Shown: positions 11,306 to 21,709 of the stretch, in pieces
Layout of the letters: the number at the start of each line of letters is the position of its first letter
Numbering within the stretch: the first letter of the stretch is position 1
Assembly: GCF_037975245.1 (NCBI RefSeq)
Contig: NC_092565.1
Span: 16,969,999 to 17,033,998 of the forward strand
Origin: Apostichopus japonicus
Lineage: Eukaryota; Echinodermata; Holothuroidea; Aspidochirotida; Stichopodidae
Direction of reading: 5' to 3'
Length of the DNA stretch: 64,000 nt
Position numbers and translations under genes: made by a program
The notes under the pieces: generated by a model
Told to the model about the DNA's origin: nothing
Database searches by the model: none
What the model saw: the letters and a program-made list of their open reading frames with translations, nothing else

Positions 11306-11441
11306 ACGCGGATTAAAATAATCCGAATTTCTAAAACTTCTGCTCAATTCAGCAGAAATCAGTAAGTCTCTTTGCCTTTACAACCATGCTGACATCTTCT
11401 CTATAAAACAGTTTCAATTCCTGCTACTCCTTGTCACTTTC

Positions 11442-11490
11442 GGTGATCATGCACTGAAGAAGAGCTAGTTTTGCTCGAAAGCTCTGCAAA
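11442..11490 (+). ncRNA. hammerhead-ribozyme-like motif of the Penelope element
   Basis: CTGAAGA (11454-11460) is followed by a stem GAGC/GCTC (11462-11465 with 11473-11476) and GAAA (11477-11480). This is the CUGANGA / stem II / GAAA core of hammerhead ribozymes, which are known in Penelope-like elements. I could not place the stem I and III partners or the cleavage site, so activity is not claimed. Confidence 0.5.
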
Positions 11491-11606
11491 AACCAAACAT
11501 TGTCTGCTTTACTTCCAATCACTTACCTAATTCAATTATTGTATCTCACTAGAGATCCAGCCTTTCTCTAAATGCAGCATAGTTGTTTAACAGTTTTTCT
11601 GTTATT

Positions 11607-11610
<4 letters not shown>

Positions 11611-11645
<35 letters not shown>

Positions 11646-11695
11646 ATATATATATATACATATTTATATGTTTATATATAAATCTCTGTGTATAT
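11611..11695. repeat. (TA)n microsatellite, left half
   Basis: A TA tract with TG/CA variants. It continues at 18964 on the far side of the Gypsy element, so it was the insertion target. Confidence 0.9.
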
Positions 11696-12772
11696 TGTTA
11701 CAGGCCCCTAAGTAATCTCAATAATTTGTATGATTTTTGCAACAATTAGTTGTATTATAAATCAATATCATAGAATATTATAAATTAATCTAAGAATCAT
11801 AGTATAGAACTGCCTGGTGTGTGTGCATATCTGGTGTGTGCAGAATATTTGGAAAAGTTGAGAAGCTTCTAGAAGAGTTAGAACATTTGAGAACAATGTA
11901 GAACATCTCAACAGTACACATTGGAACAAGCTAGAACATTGGAGTGCCGCCAAGGGGACATCCCATGTGCTATTTTTAGAACACTGGGTGAGGATTTCCT
12001 GGAAAGGTGAAGTGACCTTTTGGGTTGGTTGAACTGAGCTGGAGCTACTGTAAGATGCTTCTAGAATGGATGGACATTTCAAGATCTTTCTGGACTTGTG
12101 AAAAGGCTATATAAGCACCTGATAATTTGAGATCGAGAGTTTTTAACCATCTTGGCTCCGGGAGTTTAATAACCTCTCGCTCAAGTAAATCCTACAATTC
12201 CAGTGTGAGTAAATACTCACTTAGTTTGACAGTAAAGTTATAGCTGTCGTTTTATTAGTGGATTTGCTACAAGTTTACCGGCTTCGAAGTCGCCCATCGT
12301 TGTGTAGCCGTCTTCGGTTCTGTGCCAGTCAGCACTACTTATTGTGGCCTCTGAGTTACCCAAGGACAGGAATCCAAGGATAAACAAGCTGCAAGCACAA
12401 CTTGGACATTCATTAGTAGTCGACCTCCGAAGTGGAAGTCATCAAGTTGGGAGCTGGATTTCTTCAATATTGGACATTCGTCCGTCTACAAGTTTCGCTG
12501 GAATATTCGCCAGGACTTTTTGTCACTGAGCTCGCGTCGCGGCACACACCAGGTCGTGAGTAAATTATAGTATAACTTATTAAATCTGTTTTAGTGTAAA
12601 CTGCTTAGATATTGATAAATGATCTTTGTTTGATTTTAATTACCTTGAACACACAATTAAATAAATACTTATTGTTATATTTAAAGTTAAATTTTACAGT
12701 GTGCTGTTTAGTCATTTGAGTTGTGAACCCAAGGGGAGGTGTATTCTGGCCTTGATCGAGTTGATCGTAACA
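11696..12772 (+). repeat. 5' LTR of the Gmr1-type element
   Basis: 1077 bp, starting TGTTACAGGCCCC and ending TTGATCGTAACA. It contains a TATA box (12108-12115), a downstream segment TCTTGGCTCCGGGAGTTTAA, and AATAAA at 12660-12665. It matches 17887-18963 without a difference I could see. Short ORFs inside (for example minus 11768-12082) are duplicated in both LTRs and are not genes. Confidence 0.93.
12108..12115 (+). promoter_or_regulatory. TATA box of the LTR promoter
   Basis: TATATAAG within GGCTATATAAGCACC, at the expected place upstream of the LTR R region. An identical copy is at 18299-18306 in the 3' LTR. Confidence 0.7.
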
Positions 12773-12776
12773 GAAT

Positions 12777-12794
12777 TGGGGGCCTATCCGGGAA
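12777..12794 (+). promoter_or_regulatory. primer-binding site, tRNA-Pro-like
   Basis: TGGGGGCCTATCCGGGAA begins four bases after the 5' LTR. It agrees at 14 of 18 positions with the classical tRNA-Pro primer-binding sequence of retroviruses. The primer identity is an inference. Confidence 0.65.
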
Positions 12795-12902
12795 AGTAAA
12801 CTGTAAAAATTGAAGTTAATTGTTTTCAACATTATCTGTTTGTGTGTTTACATTGATATTTGTGCTGCATATTGTTGTTTGTAATTTAACTAGTTGTTCA
12901 CT

Positions 12903-15900
12903 ATGGCATTTGTTGCAGAAGATTTTGTTCAAGATGTATCTTGGGAGGTTTTTGATGAGCTCAAGAAGCCAGATTTAATGGCATTGGCCGTGTTTTTGGA
13001 AATTGAAGTAAAGCATGCTATGCGTAAACAAGTCATCAAAAATACACTCATTGACCGTTTGGTTGCAGACGATTTGTTAGATGAGAAATGCCTGGAAAAC
13101 AAAGTAGAAATTCTGGATACTTCAGATTCTGCATTAAAATTAAAACAATTAGAGATTCAGAAAGAAGTTGAAATGACCAAATTAAAAATTGAGGAACAAG
13201 AAAGAAAGGAAAAACTAGATTTGGAAAAGATACTCAAACAGCAAGAGTTAGATGCAAGGCTTCAGATGGAAGAAAAAGAAAGACAGGATAGATTACAAAT
13301 GGAGGAACGAATTAAATTAAAAGAAATAGAAGCCAAAGTACAAATGGAAAAAGATAAATTAGAAAAACAAGGCTCATCAAACTTCTCAGACAAATTTGAT
13401 GCCACAAAGAATATTAGGTTAGTGCCAAAATTTCAAGAAACTGAAGTGGATAAATATTTCTTACACTTTGAGAAGATTGCCGAAAGTTTGAAATGGCCTA
13501 AAGAATCTTGGACATTGTTGCTCCAGTCAGTGTTCATCGGGAAAGCTAGAGAAATTTATTCTTCCCTATCAATTGAACAATGTCATAATTATGATGTGGT
13601 TAAGAAAGCAGTTCTTAAGGCCTATGAGTTGGTGCCCGAAGCTTACCGGCAAAAGTTCCGAAGTGCAAAGAAAGAAACCAACCAAACTCATGTTGAGTTT
13701 GCAAGAGTACAAGAACAAATGTTAGATAGGTGGCTTAGCTCTAAAAATGTGAACAATGAATACAAACAACTTAGGCAATTGGTTTTGGTTGAGCAATTCA
13801 AGAGTTGTATCCATGCTGACATCAGGACTCACTTAGATGAGCGTGACATAAATAATTTAGAAGATGCAGCAACAATGGCAGATGATTACGCCCTCACGCA
13901 TAAGTTGAGTACCAATAATACAGGTGGGCATAATAAGTTTAGTCAGTATCACAAGAATAATTATAATAAGCCTAACCAAAATAAATCGTCCCAAAATCAA
14001 AATAGCACTAAAGAAGGAAATAAACAGTCAGGTCCCTCAAATCAGGGAAGTAAAGGTCCTTCTAGTGAAAAACCAACCAAGTCATGGGATGGTTTTAAGA
14101 AGTCAGTGACTTGTGACTACTGCAAAGAACCAGGCCACACTAAGTCCAAGTGTTGGAAGTTAATGGGAAAGCAGTTGGCTCTACAGCAGCAATCTGCACC
14201 CACAGGTTGTGCTGTGGCCATGAGATCTCAAGTTAGTTTTCAGGCTGTTAAACAGAAAGATGTTGAGTCTGAGAAAATTAGGGAAGACTTTGAACCATTT
14301 GTTTTGGAGGGTTCTGTATCACTTGAAAGTGATAAAGTTGATCCAAAGCCTATAAAGATCATGCGTGACACTTGTTGTGCACAGTCAATGATTTTGGAGG
14401 GGTCATTGCCCTTTAGTGAAGTAAGTGCAACAGGTGAAAATGTCTTGATTCAGGGCATTGGTATGGATATTATTAGTGTCCCTCTTCACAAGATGAATTT
14501 AAAGTCTGATTTGGTCTCAGGTACAGTCATAGTTGGAGTGAGGCCTGAACTCCCAGTCAAAGGTGTTTCTATGTTGTTAGGTAATGATTTGGCTGGTGGA
14601 AAAGTACTTCCTCAACCAATTGTTACCCGTGAACCCTGCACGGAGGCTGGTAATGATGACGAAAGTAGTGTCGTCTTTCCAGCTTGTGCAGTAACAAGAA
14701 GTATGACTCAGAAAGCAATGCTTGAAGCAAATAGTAAGGATAAAGGGGATGACTTGGTCCCTAATCTAGATTTAGAGGGGACATTCATGACAGAGTTGGA
14801 TGAACCAGGTCATCTTCTCTCTTCAGGAGAGAAAAGCTCTCCAAAACATAGCCAAGACTTCAAGCCCATGCTTAATGGGGACAGTGATACTGATCCCTTG
14901 AGTCACAATAAGTTAGTCATAGAACAGGAAAATGACCCTGAACTTAAGGACCTTGGTCAAAAGGCATTGACCCTACAGGAAGCTGAAGAAGTTCCTGTCT
15001 GTTTTTACAAACGGAATGGTGTTCTGATGAGGAAATGGAGACCACCTGATGCTCCAGCAACTGATGAATGGCAAGTCATTCATCAGATTGTAGTTCCCAA
15101 AGTATATCACAGGGAGGTCATCAGCATTGCCCATGATAGTCCCATGGCAGGACATCTAGGAATTAGGAAGACACATGATAGGATCTTGAATCATTTTTGG
15201 TGGCCTACACTTAGGAAGGATGTTTCTGAGTATTGTAGATCTTGTCACACTTGTCAAGTAGTGGGCAAGCCTAATCAGAAAGTCCCTGCGGCTCCTTTAA
15301 AGCCTATACCGGCGTTTGATGAACCATTTAGTCTGGTTATAGTTGATTGTGTAGGACCTCTCCCTAAGACTAAGTCAGGTAATCAATATCTGTTGACTAT
15401 CATGTGTGCCTCTACCAGGTTCCCAGAAGCTATACCCTTGAGAAATATTAAGGCTAAGACAATTGTGAAGGCTCTAACCAAGTTTTTCACTCTTGTAGGA
15501 CTTCCAAAGTCGATACAGTCAGATCAAGGGTCAAATTTCACGTCAGGCTTATTTCAGGAAGTCATGTATGAGTTAGGAATAGAACAATACACCTCTAGTG
15601 CATACCATCCGGAGTCCCAAGGAGCTTTAGAGAGATTCCATCAGACTCTAAAGAATATGATTAAGACTTACTGTTTCGATTTTGAAAAGGATTGGGATGA
15701 CGGTGTTCACCTATTATTGTTTTCTGCAAGAGAAGCAGTTCAGGAAACATTAGGTTTCAGTCCCTTTGAGTTAGTGTTTGGGCGTACAGTTCGAGGTCCC
15801 TTAAAGCTTCTGAAAGAAAAATGGCTGAATGATGAAATTGATACAAACCTTTTGGATTATGTTTCCAAATTCAAGTATAGGCTCAATAGAGCAAATGAAA

Positions 15901-16787
15901 TTGCTAGGGATAATCTAAAAGAGGCCCAAAGCAAAATGAAAAGGTGGTATGATAAGGATGCCAAAAGTAGAGTATTTAGTCCAGGAGACAAAGTACTGGT
16001 CTTGTTTCCAATACCTGGACACCCACTGCGGGCAAGATACCATGGGCCTTATACAGTAGAGTCAAAAGTGGGTGAAGTTGACTACATTGTCAAGACGCCA
16101 GATAGGCGCAAAAGTAGGCAATTGTGCCATATAAACATGCTCAAAGAGTATGTTGATAGAAATGATGATGGCAGTGTGAAACCAGTGTGCTCTATAGGTC
16201 CTAGTAATGATAGTAGTCATGACGACACTCCAGAAATGGAAGTTGATCAAAATGACAATAGTGATGATAGGCAGCATGAATATCCTATGAAGTTGCAAAA
16301 CTCTAACGTGCTTGCAAAGTTGAATGAAAAATTAGGCCATCTTTCAGGAAATGTGCAGTGTGAATTGAAGCAATTAATTCACGAGAGGGAAGATATTTTT
16401 CCCGATGTTCCTAGTAGGACTAATGCTGCTGGTCATGACGTTGTTGTGGGTGACCATGAACCAATCAAACAGCACCCCTACAGAGTAAACCCACTGAAGA
16501 GAGCACATCTCAATAAAGAAATTGAGTATATGTTAAAAAATAACATAATAGAACCTAGCAAAAGTGAATGGAGTTCCCCATGTATTCTGGTTCCAAAACC
16601 AGATGGTTCCTTTAGATTTGTGACAGACTTTAGAAAAGTCAATCAGTGCTCGAAAACGGATTCGTATCCGATTCCGCGTATAGACGATTGCATTGATAAA
16701 ATTGGCAATGCAAAATTTGTTAGCAAGTTTGACCTTTTGAAGGGGTATTGGCAAGTCCCCCTCACTGATCGCGCCAAAGAAATTTAG
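12903..16787 (+). CDS. gag-protease-integrase and N-terminal RT polyprotein, ends at premature TAG
   Basis: The ATG at 12903 follows the primer site and begins MAFVAEDFVQDVSWEVF. Domains in order: a charged K/E-rich coiled coil (about 60-155); a capsid with YELVPEAYRQKFRSAKKE and ARVQEQMLDRWL, resembling the SCAN fold known to derive from Gmr1-like capsids; a CCHC zinc knuckle CDYCKEPGHTKSKC (about 404); a protease-like segment with DTCCAQSMI (D489); integrase with HHCC zinc finger (735-790) and D-D35-E (QSDQGSNF...GALERFH); a GPY-type module (RARYHGPYTV); then RT motifs up to FDLLKGYWQVPL. The frame hits TAG at 16785. The usual protease DTG reads DTC here. Gag and pol share one frame with no frameshift signal. 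Confidence 0.9.
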   Translation: MAFVAEDFVQDVSWEVFDELKKPDLMALAVFLEIEVKHAMRKQVIKNTLIDRLVADDLLDEKCLENKVEILDTSDSALKLKQLEIQKEVEMTKLKIEEQERKEKLDLEKILKQQELDARLQMEEKERQDRLQMEERIKLKEIEAKVQMEKDKLEKQGSSNFSDKFDATKNIRLVPKFQETEVDKYFLHFEKIAESLKWPKESWTLLLQSVFIGKAREIYSSLSIEQCHNYDVVKKAVLKAYELVPEAYRQKFRSAKKETNQTHVEFARVQEQMLDRWLSSKNVNNEYKQLRQLVLVEQFKSCIHADIRTHLDERDINNLEDAATMADDYALTHKLSTNNTGGHNKFSQYHKNNYNKPNQNKSSQNQNSTKEGNKQSGPSNQGSKGPSSEKPTKSWDGFKKSVTCDYCKEPGHTKSKCWKLMGKQLALQQQSAPTGCAVAMRSQVSFQAVKQKDVESEKIREDFEPFVLEGSVSLESDKVDPKPIKIMRDTCCAQSMILEGSLPFSEVSATGENVLIQGIGMDIISVPLHKMNLKSDLVSGTVIVGVRPELPVKGVSMLLGNDLAGGKVLPQPIVTREPCTEAGNDDESSVVFPACAVTRSMTQKAMLEANSKDKGDDLVPNLDLEGTFMTELDEPGHLLSSGEKSSPKHSQDFKPMLNGDSDTDPLSHNKLVIEQENDPELKDLGQKALTLQEAEEVPVCFYKRNGVLMRKWRPPDAPATDEWQVIHQIVVPKVYHREVISIAHDSPMAGHLGIRKTHDRILNHFWWPTLRKDVSEYCRSCHTCQVVGKPNQKVPAAPLKPIPAFDEPFSLVIVDCVGPLPKTKSGNQYLLTIMCASTRFPEAIPLRNIKAKTIVKALTKFFTLVGLPKSIQSDQGSNFTSGLFQEVMYELGIEQYTSSAYHPESQGALERFHQTLKNMIKTYCFDFEKDWDDGVHLLLFSAREAVQETLGFSPFELVFGRTVRGPLKLLKEKWLNDEIDTNLLDYVSKFKYRLNRANEIARDNLKEAQSKMKRWYDKDAKSRVFSPGDKVLVLFPIPGHPLRARYHGPYTVESKVGEVDYIVKTPDRRKSRQLCHINMLKEYVDRNDDGSVKPVCSIGPSNDSSHDDTPEMEVDQNDNSDDRQHEYPMKLQNSNVLAKLNEKLGHLSGNVQCELKQLIHEREDIFPDVPSRTNAAGHDVVVGDHEPIKQHPYRVNPLKRAHLNKEIEYMLKNNIIEPSKSEWSSPCILVPKPDGSFRFVTDFRKVNQCSKTDSYPIPRIDDCIDKIGNAKFVSKFDLLKGYWQVPLTDRAKEI

Positions 16788-17716
16788 GCCTTTTGCACCC
16801 CAGATGCCCTTTATCAGTATCGGGTTATGCCGTTTGGTATGAAAAATGCACCGGCAACCTTTCAGAGAATGGTCAATTGTATTGTGGCTGACATTGAAGG
16901 CTGTGAAGCCTATGTAGATGATTTGATTGTCTACAGCCAAACTTGGAACAACACATAGGGCAACTCCGTCACTTGTTTAAGAAATTGTCACAAGCCAAAC
17001 TAACAGTTAATTTGGTTAAAAGTGAATTTTGTCAAGGCAATGTTGTTTGTTTGGGTCATGTAGTAGGCCAAGGCAAGGTCAAGCCTATCAAGGCTAAGGT
17101 TGAAGCAATTGAGAAATTCCCCACACCAAAGACTAGGAAAGAGCTTCAGCGATTTCTAGGTATGGCTGGATATTACAGGAGGGTCTGTCAGAATTTTTCT
17201 GATGTGGCCAGTCCACTGACAAATTTGTTGGCAAAGAATGTCAAATATGTTTGGTCAGAGGAAACCGAAAATGGTTTCAACAAAATCAAAGCCATACTGA
17301 TTAGTGAACCAGTTCTGATAGCACCAGACTTTCAGAAACAATTCAAGTTGGCCATAGATGCCAGTGACATAGGGTGTGGTGGAGTTCTAATGCAAGTTGG
17401 TGAAGATGGAATAGATCACCCTATTTCATACTTCTCCAAAAAGTTTGACAAGCACCAAAGAAATTACTCCACTATTGAAAAGGAGTGCCTTGCTCTCATT
17501 TTGGCATTGGAGCATTTTGATGTATATTTGGGTACCACTGTGCACCCAGTGCTTGTCTTCACAGATCATAACCCCCTGACCTTCATCCACAGGATGAAAA
17601 ACAAAAATCAGAGACTAGTAAGGTGGAGTTTGACCTTGCAGGAATACAACCTGGACATCAGGCATATCAAAGGCAAAGATAATGTGATGGCTGATGCCTT
17701 GTCCAGAGTTGGATAG
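16788..17716 (+). pseudogene. RT C-terminal part and RNase H of the same polyprotein
   Basis: Directly after the stop the same frame continues AFCTPDALYQYRVMPFGMKN and YVDDLIVYSQTW (the YVDD catalytic box, about 16914-16925). A one-base deletion at about 16946 then shifts the frame. The second frame runs to 17716 with GHVVGQGKVKP, FLGMAGYYRR, RNase H motifs LAIDASDIGCGGVL, YSTIEKECLALI, VFTDHNPL, and ends DNVMADALSRVG. The coding sequence finishes after RNase H, as expected when integrase precedes RT. One nonsense and one frame change separate it from the upstream ORF; either could be real or a sequencing error. Confidence 0.88.
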
Positions 17717-17875
17717 TTTATCATTAACAAGCAAAGAGTTTTAAAAGAAAAGGTGTCATTGTAAATAAATTCTGTATGTAAACCTTTAAGGTTATGAGTG
17801 CCTTAAATAGGCTTAAATGTTCATATGAGATTAAAATTTAAGAAAGTTTTCTTTCCAATCAAACTTTCTTTCTTT

Positions 17876-17886
17876 AAGGGGGAGGG
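17876..17886 (+). promoter_or_regulatory. polypurine tract
   Basis: AAGGGGGAGGG immediately abuts the 3' LTR (TGTTAC at 17887), the usual plus-strand priming site. Confidence 0.85.
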
Positions 17887-18963
17887 TGTTACAGGCCCCT
17901 AAGTAATCTCAATAATTTGTATGATTTTTGCAACAATTAGTTGTATTATAAATCAATATCATAGAATATTATAAATTAATCTAAGAATCATAGTATAGAA
18001 CTGCCTGGTGTGTGTGCATATCTGGTGTGTGCAGAATATTTGGAAAAGTTGAGAAGCTTCTAGAAGAGTTAGAACATTTGAGAACAATGTAGAACATCTC
18101 AACAGTACACATTGGAACAAGCTAGAACATTGGAGTGCCGCCAAGGGGACATCCCATGTGCTATTTTTAGAACACTGGGTGAGGATTTCCTGGAAAGGTG
18201 AAGTGACCTTTTGGGTTGGTTGAACTGAGCTGGAGCTACTGTAAGATGCTTCTAGAATGGATGGACATTTCAAGATCTTTCTGGACTTGTGAAAAGGCTA
18301 TATAAGCACCTGATAATTTGAGATCGAGAGTTTTTAACCATCTTGGCTCCGGGAGTTTAATAACCTCTCGCTCAAGTAAATCCTACAATTCCAGTGTGAG
18401 TAAATACTCACTTAGTTTGACAGTAAAGTTATAGCTGTCGTTTTATTAGTGGATTTGCTACAAGTTTACCGGCTTCGAAGTCGCCCATCGTTGTGTAGCC
18501 GTCTTCGGTTCTGTGCCAGTCAGCACTACTTATTGTGGCCTCTGAGTTACCCAAGGACAGGAATCCAAGGATAAACAAGCTGCAAGCACAACTTGGACAT
18601 TCATTAGTAGTCGACCTCCGAAGTGGAAGTCATCAAGTTGGGAGCTGGATTTCTTCAATATTGGACATTCGTCCGTCTACAAGTTTCGCTGGAATATTCG
18701 CCAGGACTTTTTGTCACTGAGCTCGCGTCGCGGCACACACCAGGTCGTGAGTAAATTATAGTATAACTTATTAAATCTGTTTTAGTGTAAACTGCTTAGA
18801 TATTGATAAATGATCTTTGTTTGATTTTAATTACCTTGAACACACAATTAAATAAATACTTATTGTTATATTTAAAGTTAAATTTTACAGTGTGCTGTTT
18901 AGTCATTTGAGTTGTGAACCCAAGGGGAGGTGTATTCTGGCCTTGATCGAGTTGATCGTAACA
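17887..18963 (+). repeat. 3' LTR of the Gmr1-type element
   Basis: 1077 bp, same ends and length as the 5' LTR and no difference seen on reading. TA microsatellite follows at once. Confidence 0.93.
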
Positions 18964-19025
18964 ATATATATATATACATATATATATGTATATATATATA
19001 TATACATATATATATGTACATATAT

Positions 19026-19080
<55 letters not shown>

Positions 19081-19081
19081 G
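18964..19081. repeat. (TA)n microsatellite, right half
   Basis: A TA tract with TACATA variants that resumes the tract interrupted at 11695. Confidence 0.9.
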
Positions 19082-19144
19082 ATAGGGAGTACTCTATTCG
19101 ATTAAGCCCAAAAGGGTTTCTTAGTTGACTTCCTTTCACATTTT

Positions 19145-19547
19145 TTACTTGTTTGTACTTATATTGTCTTGTTCACCTTGTAATACTATGTGATGAAACA
19201 AATAATAATCATAATAAATATATCTTTTAAGAAGCTGCAACATCGGTGGCTCAAAAAGTTTGTGATCCTGAAAGTTCGAGACCAGCAGGACTGTCTGGTA
19301 GCTGGATCGAATCACTTTCCGATTCTTCTTCAACTTTACTCCTTTTTCTAATCCCTTTGGTGAGATGGTGGCTTTCATGTCCATAATGAGACTAGAGAAG
19401 GGATCTGAATCGGCTACAAGGGCTTGGGATTCCAATTTATTGTCTCTGTCTGATGTTTTGTCATCTTACCAAGTCTCTTCCAAATTTAAGTCTTCTGGAG
19501 GTCTCTTGGGGAGCTGTTCCATGGTGGACACCATACTGTAGGTGGTT
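19145..19547 (-). other. exon-like minus-strand segment, unrecognised
   Basis: On the minus strand a possible 78-bp exon (19547-19470) has an acceptor TTTATGGACAG and a donor CTTG/GTAAGA. One frame reads TTYSMVSTMEQLPKRPPEDL, followed by NLEETW and a TAA that lies within the donor. After the TAA the same frame stays open for about 108 codons (DSDPFSSLIMDMKATISPKG and on). I recognise no family. It could be a terminal exon with chance open sequence beyond, a readthrough product, or a pseudogene. Confidence 0.3.
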
Positions 19548-21567
19548 CTGTCCATAAAAGAGTATGAAAGAAAATTACTAGATAGGAATACACAAGCCAT
19601 TTAGACGAAAGTACTGTACTCTGCATAAAGTGTAGATCATGCATGTTACATTTGAAGACTCAAATTAGTCAACGATAGCCAATAATTTTAAGGGCGAAAA
19701 CGGATTGCTTTGGGTGATGGGAGGGGGTGGGGGATTAACACTTTCTTGGTGGGAGGGGGTCAGAGCCACAGACAGAGATCTAAGAACATTTAATGATTTC
19801 CCTAACTTATGTTATGTCAGAAATGTCAATTATTTTTGTTTTCATTAATAACCCATCTACTAGTAAAATGTCTAGTATTGTTGTATGAACTACAGCAGTT
19901 ACAGAATATTATTATAAAATGTAAAAAAAAAATGTTAACAAAAATGTTTTTGATTGCAATAGATTTACAACCTATAAAACAATCGAAAGACATGAAGGAA
20001 AAATTCATAAAAAAGATGATTTAGAAAAAAAGTTTAACAAACCTCAGTTAATTTGTTGTGAACAGTTGAAAAACAGCGCTATAAGGCCATGGCTGGATTT
20101 TTTATGCCACTTTTAATTTTTAAGGGAACGACCCATTAATTTGCTGAGGTTCATCAGTTTAGAGTGACAAGACTATTTAGTCTAATACCTTAACCATTTA
20201 GCTCAGTTCCTCAGATCCAACACAAAACCACAAAAAGAGATTTACCTGTCTCAAATAACATGTTTACAGTGGTAGTACAAATTTGTCAACTTTTGAATAG
20301 ATGATATTTAATTTTCATTCAATGGGTGCAAGGGTGTTGTTGTTTTAATATCAAGTTACTAGGAACATGCTTTGGTTGACTGAGAATTTATGTAAAGCAA
20401 TGGGTTAACAAAACTTAACATTAACATTAAAGCCCGTTCTAGAAGAGCTGATAACATCATCAAGTTGTTAGCCTTTATAGGAACATACCGGAGGTTTAGC
20501 ATATTTTAAAGGTGAATAGCTTGGAACTGGATTAGCAGTGTGTGAGTGTAAAATCTCAAATTAACCTTGTTCTGGTGGACTTCAACATTATTGTGCCTAA
20601 ATTCAGCCTACATTTGTCATTTAGGTAGATACTGAAGAAGTGACGGATATGAAGTCATGCTGTGGAGGAAGGAAACATTTCTTTTACAATTTTATTAATT
20701 CTTATTCTCATTTCATTATCTGACAATAACATGGATGGAGAAATGTACTACATCTCAAACCTGCACATAATCAGAAAGCAAAGCCAGAATATTAAACTGG
20801 AGGGTGGAGTGGAGGCAATAAGTAAGTGTTTACTATTTTGAATACATGTGCTGAAAGTTTCTCCATTTTGTTTATCATTATATTGATGATAACACTAGAG
20901 TTTCTGTTAATGGAAAAAAAAATGCCCAATATCTTTGCACTTGTGTAGCAAGTCAGTCAATTTCATAGCCACATTCGCTCGGGTAAATGGAGCAACAGAG
21001 TTCGGAGTGGGTTTAGGGGTACTGGATGTGTGTTTTGGTGGGGTTACAGACAAAATCTAAGATATAGGGAATCTACGTCCCACCCCTGGCTGCATCCAAA
21101 ACAGCAAAATACTAAGTAACTAGGTGTTAATTTACACATAAATAACAGGTCTTTAATTGAGATGGAGAACAACACACAAAAACTGCAAAGTTCCTAAATA
21201 TTCCACTAAGACCTGCCTCCCCCCCCCTCTCCCATCCTCCCAGACCAATTCTCTCTTAGTCTCATTACGTGCAGGGTTTCCAGAAAGATCTGACCTGATC
21301 TGGCGTTAATTTTGTTACACCCTTTTCAAGATTTTCCTCTAAATACATTTATATTTATATCTCTGGGATTATAGGAACAGATTATCACTACACAGAACAA
21401 TTAAGCCATATTTGTCAAAACAAACGTGACACAATGCACATGCAATTTAAGGGAAACCCCCCCACCTCCCAAAAAAAATAATGCACAGTTGCATATGGCA
21501 AAACTAATGGCAGGTATAATATTGTTTCCAATACACTAGTAACTGCACAGCTACTTTGATGATGGGT
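19548..21567. other. unclassified sequence
   Basis: About 2 kb with no convincing ORF, transposon terminus or tandem repeat. G-rich (19720-19765) and C-rich (21217-21242) runs are the only marked composition changes. Confidence 0.4.
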
Positions 21568-21709
21568 AAAAAGAGCAATTTGCTTCGCGTGAATACGTAT
21601 TCAGTTCTAGGAAAAAAGGAACAAGCTTGTTATCCTTACAATATTCACCAAAAGAAAATACTTTACACTAAATCTGAGGAGGAAGGAAATAAACTTGATG
21701 TATTCTTTA
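21568..21709 (+). repeat. 140-bp repeat B, copy 1
   Basis: AAGAGCAATTTGCTTCG through AAACTTGATGTATTCTTT. It is matched with few changes at 23427-23569, so it is a local duplication about 1.86 kb apart. Confidence 0.8.

Larger units (their letters stand above)
9177..11610 (+). mobile_element. Penelope-like retroelement, 5'-truncated and interrupted
   Basis: The element reads RT core, RT C-terminus, GIY-YIG endonuclease, then a hammerhead-like 3' motif. That is the canonical EN+ Penelope order (Neptune/Poseidon-like by its YIDDIF active site). It starts abruptly inside RT motif 2 ([16 protein letters not shown]) at the edge of the TA tract and ends at a second TA tract at about 11611. This fits the known preference of these elements for microsatellites. 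An unrelated 560-bp insertion splits the RT, and frameshifts occur near 9275 and in the endonuclease. Confidence 0.85.
11696..18963 (+). mobile_element. Gmr1-type Ty3/Gypsy LTR retrotransposon
   Basis: A 7268-bp element: two 1077-bp LTRs (TGTTAC...GTAACA), a tRNA-Pro-like primer site, one long gag-pro-IN-RT-RH coding region and a polypurine tract. Integrase lies before reverse transcriptase, as in Ty1/copia, but the domains are Gypsy in sequence; that combination defines the Gmr1 group known from deuterostomes. It sits in a TA microsatellite, so a 4-bp ATAT duplication is compatible but not provable. LTRs show no difference by eye, so insertion was recent, yet RT carries a stop and a frameshift. 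Confidence 0.93.

Noticed and set aside
11768-12529. Genes within the LTR (minus 104 codons, plus 61 codons), repeated at 17959-18720
   Set aside because: They recur only because the LTR is duplicated, have no recognisable domain, and overlap promoter and polyadenylation sequences.
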